Assembly (NCBI GenBank): GCA_944332505.1
Contig: CALVKC010000053.1
Span: 1-7,793, forward strand
Source of the DNA: an uncultured Bacilli bacterium
GTDB lineage: Bacteria > Bacillota_I > Bacilli_A > RF39 > UBA660
Length of the DNA: 7,793 bases
Reading direction: 5' to 3'
In this document: positions 5,801-7,793 of the stretch, piece after piece
How the letters are laid out: every line of letters starts with the position of its first letter
How positions within the stretch are numbered: position 1 is the first letter of the stretch
Translations under genes and position numbers: made by a program
The notes under the pieces: model-generated
What the model was told of the DNA's origin: nothing
Database searches by the model: none
The model's input: only the letters and a program-made list of their open reading frames with translations

Positions 5801-7420
5801 GAATTAACAAATATAGTTAAATATATTTATGAATTAGGAAACAAAGAAAACGTTAAAACGACAAAACTATGGCTTGATTCTATACCTAGTGAAATATTTA
5901 TAAGTAATATTAAGAAAAAATACAATTATACACCAGAAAGTTATTATATTAACCCCGTTATTGGAGAATATGATGATCCAATAAATCAAAGACAAGGAAT
6001 ATTAAATGTCGATTTATCTAGAGTAGGTAATTTACTTATATATGGTATACCTGGTAGTGGTAAAGAAAATTTACTAACAAATATAATAAGATCAAGTATA
6101 GTTGAACACACACCAGATGAAGTAAATATTTACATATTAGATTGTGGATCTGAATCATTAAAAATATTTAATAACTTCCCACATGTAGGTGAAGTATTAA
6201 CAATAGATAGTGAAGAAAAGATTAATGATTTAATATTAATGGTAAGTAACGAAATAGAAAAAAGAAAAGATTTATTTATGGAATATGCGGGTAGTTACAA
6301 TGATTATATAAAAAATAGTGGTCAAAAAATGCCATTAATGTTAATAGTCATAAACAACTATGATGTATTTAGTGAAACATATCAAAATGAAGCAGATAAA
6401 ATGCAAACATTATTTAGAGATGGATACAAATATGGGGTAGTATTTGTAGTAAGTTGTATAAGTACAACTGCTATAAAAACTAGAAGTGTATCATATTTCA
6501 ACAACAAATTATGTTTAAAACTAAATGATACCATGGATTATCGTAGTATTTTAGGTGCTCCAAGAGATTTAGCACCAGCAGATTATTTTGGTAGAGGTTT
6601 AGCTCCAGTAAATGGTAGAATACTAGAATTTCAAACAGTATCGTTTGCTCCAAAAAAAGACTATACAAGTTCATTAAGAGAATTAGCAGAAACTCTAAAC
6701 AAAGCATATACAACAAAAGCTAGTCCAATTCCATCAATACCTGATGTAGTAGATATTAATAATTTAATTAATAAAGTAGAAAGCAAATTATTAATTCCAA
6801 TTGGTTATAATATAAGCAATAAAGCAATAAATTATTATAATTTTAAGATTAATAATATTATACCTATAACATTTACTAATACAGACAATATTAAATTATC
6901 ATTTGTTAAATCATTAGTAAAAATAATAGGAAAAGTAACAAAAATATATGTTTTAGATTTAGCAAATACATTTAAAGATAGTGAAGAAAATGAAATAATA
7001 ATTAAAAAAGATAATAGTCAAGAATTTGTAGATAAGTTAAAAGAAGAAGTAGAAATAGACACATATTATTTAATAATAGGACTTGCTAATATTCAAAACA
7101 ATTTAGATAAAGAAGTATATAACACATTAATTGAATTACTTAACAATCAACAAAATTATCCTTTAAAGCACATCATTATAGTAGGATCTATTGAAGTAAT
7201 AAAAACACTTAAAATGGAAGGTTGGTTTAAAAATAATGTCAGTGAAAAAAATTATATTTGGTTAGGTGATGATATATCTAATCAATACACTTTAAATCCA
7301 CCGAATATTTCATATGAAGATAAAAAGATTAGTTTTGATTACATGGGTTATTCAATATATAAAGGCAAATATGAAATTATTAAATTTGTTGTAAATACAG
7401 GTGATTTAGATGAACAATAA
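2861..7420 (+). CDS. essC: Type VII secretion (T7SSb) motor ATPase, EssC/YukB family
   Basis: This 1519-residue membrane ATPase is full length for EssC and would drive export of WXG100 and LXG-type substrates. Residues 1-~90 and ~91-180 look like two degenerate FHA domains. Two membrane segments lie at ~258-281 and ~293-313, followed by a basic stretch (319-330). The family segment 'SIRVGNG' is at 389-395. The first FtsK/SpoIIIE-type ATPase domain is intact: Walker A GSTGSGKS (713-720), 'LIDYKGGG' (743-750), Walker B 'LFIICDEFAEL' (830-840), 'ATQKPSGVV' (868-876) and 'GWSGAKY' (932-938). The second has Walker A GIPGSGKE (1062-1069), with Glu where Ser/Thr is normal, and 'LIVINNYD' (1161-1168) in place of an acidic Walker B. 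The third (~1305-1519) has lost both motifs, so hydrolysis probably rests on the first domain. The ATG at 2861 has only a weak GTGGG-like site upstream. The 3' end overlaps the YukD-like gene, which indicates coupling. Confidence 0.96.
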   Translation: MKVFLIDNNKIIKYILPSKIDDSFLITYNDPEVKECLISFEGINNKWYLKSNGNVNIIENNAEIESKEVEEYKKYTLKVVGKKNYLEIYFLPSKESLFKLSFTGLNSFSVGADASCQIYYETSDLTKVQAIFKILNDEWTISCINDDKYKVFVNNFRVNVKKLKSGDVIFLGGLKIVWMKEFICVNNPRNSLKITGMKLITDETIENIEIAPVSEDEKFVELYDKDDYFVHYPSIREGLEEKEVVVDAPPGEEKDNSMPFILTMGTSIIMMSSSFMMTYNVFYGFSQGRTIWSVLPQMVMGISMLIGGLIMPRITQAWQKKQRKKREALRQEKYSEYLTEKDRELQLIIKNELQVLNDNYLNADNCMIALDKKNKNFWWRELEDESFLSIRVGNGKIDSKVQVKAPEKHFSLDEDNLLEESYKIKDKYDHVDGAPVVVSLKNSDVTSLICEAENKDKFINELILQLIILHSSLDLKIVMFTKEENASRYEFMKYIPHIFSEDKSIRFFGVNEKEWKNISNYLEEVLKERKQIDEGKSEKGYIGIPYYLIITDDYKNTKNIQIIDELVNKNGGLYSFSLLILEESIKSVPTSSKTFIEVRARDGVVIEKQTGLNKQSIFYLDKINNDIDMFYVAKKLADIPVMSKDGPSVLPTSLKFLDMFGVSKIEQLNIINRWQINNPVVSLDTVIGVHPNGDKFKLDLHEKFQGPHGLIAGSTGSGKSEFIITYILSMAINYHPYEVQFVLIDYKGGGLAGAFENKETGIKIPHLAGTITNLDTHELNRSLVSIQSELTRRQKIFNEVRESLGEGTIDIYKYQKLYREGVVKMPLSHLFIICDEFAELKQQQPDFMQQLISTSRIGRSLGIHLILATQKPSGVVNDQIWANSRFKVCLRVQEKSDSMEMLKRPEAASIKETGRFYLQVGYDELFEIGQSGWSGAKYTPSDKIQKKIDESINYIDNIGYVIKSVKDIDPTENNVKDYGDELTNIVKYIYELGNKENVKTTKLWLDSIPSEIFISNIKKKYNYTPESYYINPVIGEYDDPINQRQGILNVDLSRVGNLLIYGIPGSGKENLLTNIIRSSIVEHTPDEVNIYILDCGSESLKIFNNFPHVGEVLTIDSEEKINDLILMVSNEIEKRKDLFMEYAGSYNDYIKNSGQKMPLMLIVINNYDVFSETYQNEADKMQTLFRDGYKYGVVFVVSCISTTAIKTRSVSYFNNKLCLKLNDTMDYRSILGAPRDLAPADYFGRGLAPVNGRILEFQTVSFAPKKDYTSSLRELAETLNKAYTTKASPIPSIPDVVDINNLINKVESKLLIPIGYNISNKAINYYNFKINNIIPITFTNTDNIKLSFVKSLVKIIGKVTKIYVLDLANTFKDSEENEIIIKKDNSQEFVDKLKEEVEIDTYYLIIGLANIQNNLDKEVYNTLIELLNNQQNYPLKHIIIVGSIEVIKTLKMEGWFKNNVSEKNYIWLGDDISNQYTLNPPNISYEDKKISFDYMGYSIYKGKYEIIKFVVNTGDLDEQ

Positions 7421-7664
7421 AATTTTAGTGCAAATATTAATACCCGAAATAGATGAAGTATATGACTTATTTATTCCAATAAATATAAGGATAGGGATGG
7501 TTATAAAACTTTTAAATGAATCATTAGTAGAGGTATCAAATGGTCTTTATGTAACAAAAAGAAATCGTAAATTATACAATGTAGATGATGCGAATCCTTA
7601 TCCTTTTAATAAATTAGTTAGAGAGACAAACATTAGAAATGGAAGTAAAATAGTTTTTATGTAG
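7410..7664 (+). CDS. esaB: YukD/EsaB-like ubiquitin-fold T7SS accessory protein
   Basis: This 84-residue protein overlaps the last 11 bases of essC and is read in the +1 frame relative to it, so translation is probably coupled. A GGTG at about 7401 inside essC can serve as ribosome binding site. The pattern fits the small ubiquitin-like YukD/EsaB family: an N-terminal beta hairpin (3-12 and ~17-24), a helix starting at 'IRIGMVIKLLNE' (26-37), and a C-terminal 'LVRETNIRNGSKIVFM' ending in a hydrophobic strand. It has no signal peptide or membrane segment and no diglycine tail, so it should be cytosolic and not a conjugated modifier. Members of this family are needed for, or regulate, T7SSb activity in Bacillus and Staphylococcus; the precise mechanism is not settled. 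The identification rests on size, fold pattern and position beside essC. Confidence 0.8.
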   Translation: MNNKILVQILIPEIDEVYDLFIPINIRIGMVIKLLNESLVEVSNGLYVTKRNRKLYNVDDANPYPFNKLVRETNIRNGSKIVFM

Positions 7665-7693
7665 TTGACTAATAAGAATATATTTGATATATT
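7665..7693 (+). promoter_or_regulatory. Separate promoter for the WXG100-like gene
   Basis: TTGACT (7665-7670) starts directly after the YukD-like stop codon and is followed after 17 bases by TATATT (7688-7693), with a TG at 7685-7686 as an extended -10. This would give the small downstream gene transcription independent of essC, which is reasonable if its product is a secreted substrate needed in excess of the motor. Confidence 0.65.
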
Positions 7694-7715
7694 TATTAAG
7701 AATAGGAGTGATCAT

Positions 7716-7793
7716 ATGGGGAAACTCGAAGTAGGAAATACCGAATTTGTCAAAAGTAATATGTCTGATTTAATTCAGATAAATCAAAGTATT
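7716..7793 (+). CDS. Candidate WXG100/ESAT-6-like T7SS substrate, N-terminus only
   Basis: Only 26 residues are in the window, starting MGKLEVGNTEF and ending 'SDLIQINQSI' at the edge. The start is well supported: AGGAG at 7704-7708 lies seven bases before the ATG, and a consensus promoter lies just upstream. The sequence has a short hydrophobic/polar opening followed by the beginning of an amphipathic helix with a 'L..I..I' spacing, as in WXG100 proteins; a place directly after essC and yukD is common for such genes. The diagnostic Trp-X-Gly turn would lie beyond the window, so a WXG100 protein is probable but not shown. An LXG-type effector or another locus protein that begins with a helix is possible. 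Confidence 0.6.
   Translation, partial: MGKLEVGNTEFVKSNMSDLIQINQSI

Noticed and set aside
3217..6716. Minus-strand frames opposite essC (3217-3420, 3423-3638, 5589-5810, 6498-6716).
   Set aside because: All lie inside the well-supported essC frame and show the Leu/His/Asn bias of antisense AT-rich coding sequence.

Overview
The window looks like the chromosome of a very AT-rich Gram-positive bacterium, probably an uncultured gut Bacilli or Mycoplasmatota-related lineage. I infer this from three things. Codons are strongly A/T-biased, with AAA, ATA, TTA, AGA and GTA dominating. Tryptophan is TGG and TGA is a stop, so the code is standard and not the Mycoplasma/Spiroplasma code. The secretion genes are of the Firmicutes type VII (EssC/YukD) kind. 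The genus cannot be named from this sequence.

Region 1 (1-1416, + strand) is the 3' part of a surface-protein gene. Two fibronectin-type-III-like repeats form a stalk. They are followed by a Trp/Tyr/Ser/Gly-rich C-terminal domain that ends in the '...YGVRPAFYL...' signature of lectin-fold-like variable domains. The last ~230 coding bases change character abruptly: GC rises to about 51%, CpG is frequent, and adenine almost disappears except in NNY codons. This is the pattern expected of a diversity-generating retroelement (DGR) variable region. No reverse transcriptase or template repeat lies inside the window.

Region 2 (about 1387-1522) is a compact structured segment. It has an imperfect hairpin straddling the stop codon, then a strong bidirectional terminator hairpin whose 10-nt loop repeats the left arm of the first hairpin, then a perfect 17-nt palindrome.

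Region 3 (about 1494-2853) is an IS4-superfamily-like insertion sequence with one complete transposase gene on the minus strand and candidate 14-bp imperfect terminal inverted repeats. The transposase start lies only 61 bases from the next gene.

Region 4 (2861-7793, + strand) is a type VII secretion (T7SSb) locus. It holds a full-length EssC motor ATPase, an overlapping YukD/EsaB ubiquitin-like gene, and the first 26 codons of a small WXG100-like candidate substrate with its own promoter and strong ribosome binding site. EssC should power export of WXG100-type proteins, and the YukD-like protein is the usual accessory partner. The promoter that probably drives essC lies at or inside the right end of the insertion sequence, so the element may have replaced the native upstream region.

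The most interesting part is the DGR-like variable tip of the surface protein together with the hairpins just behind it.
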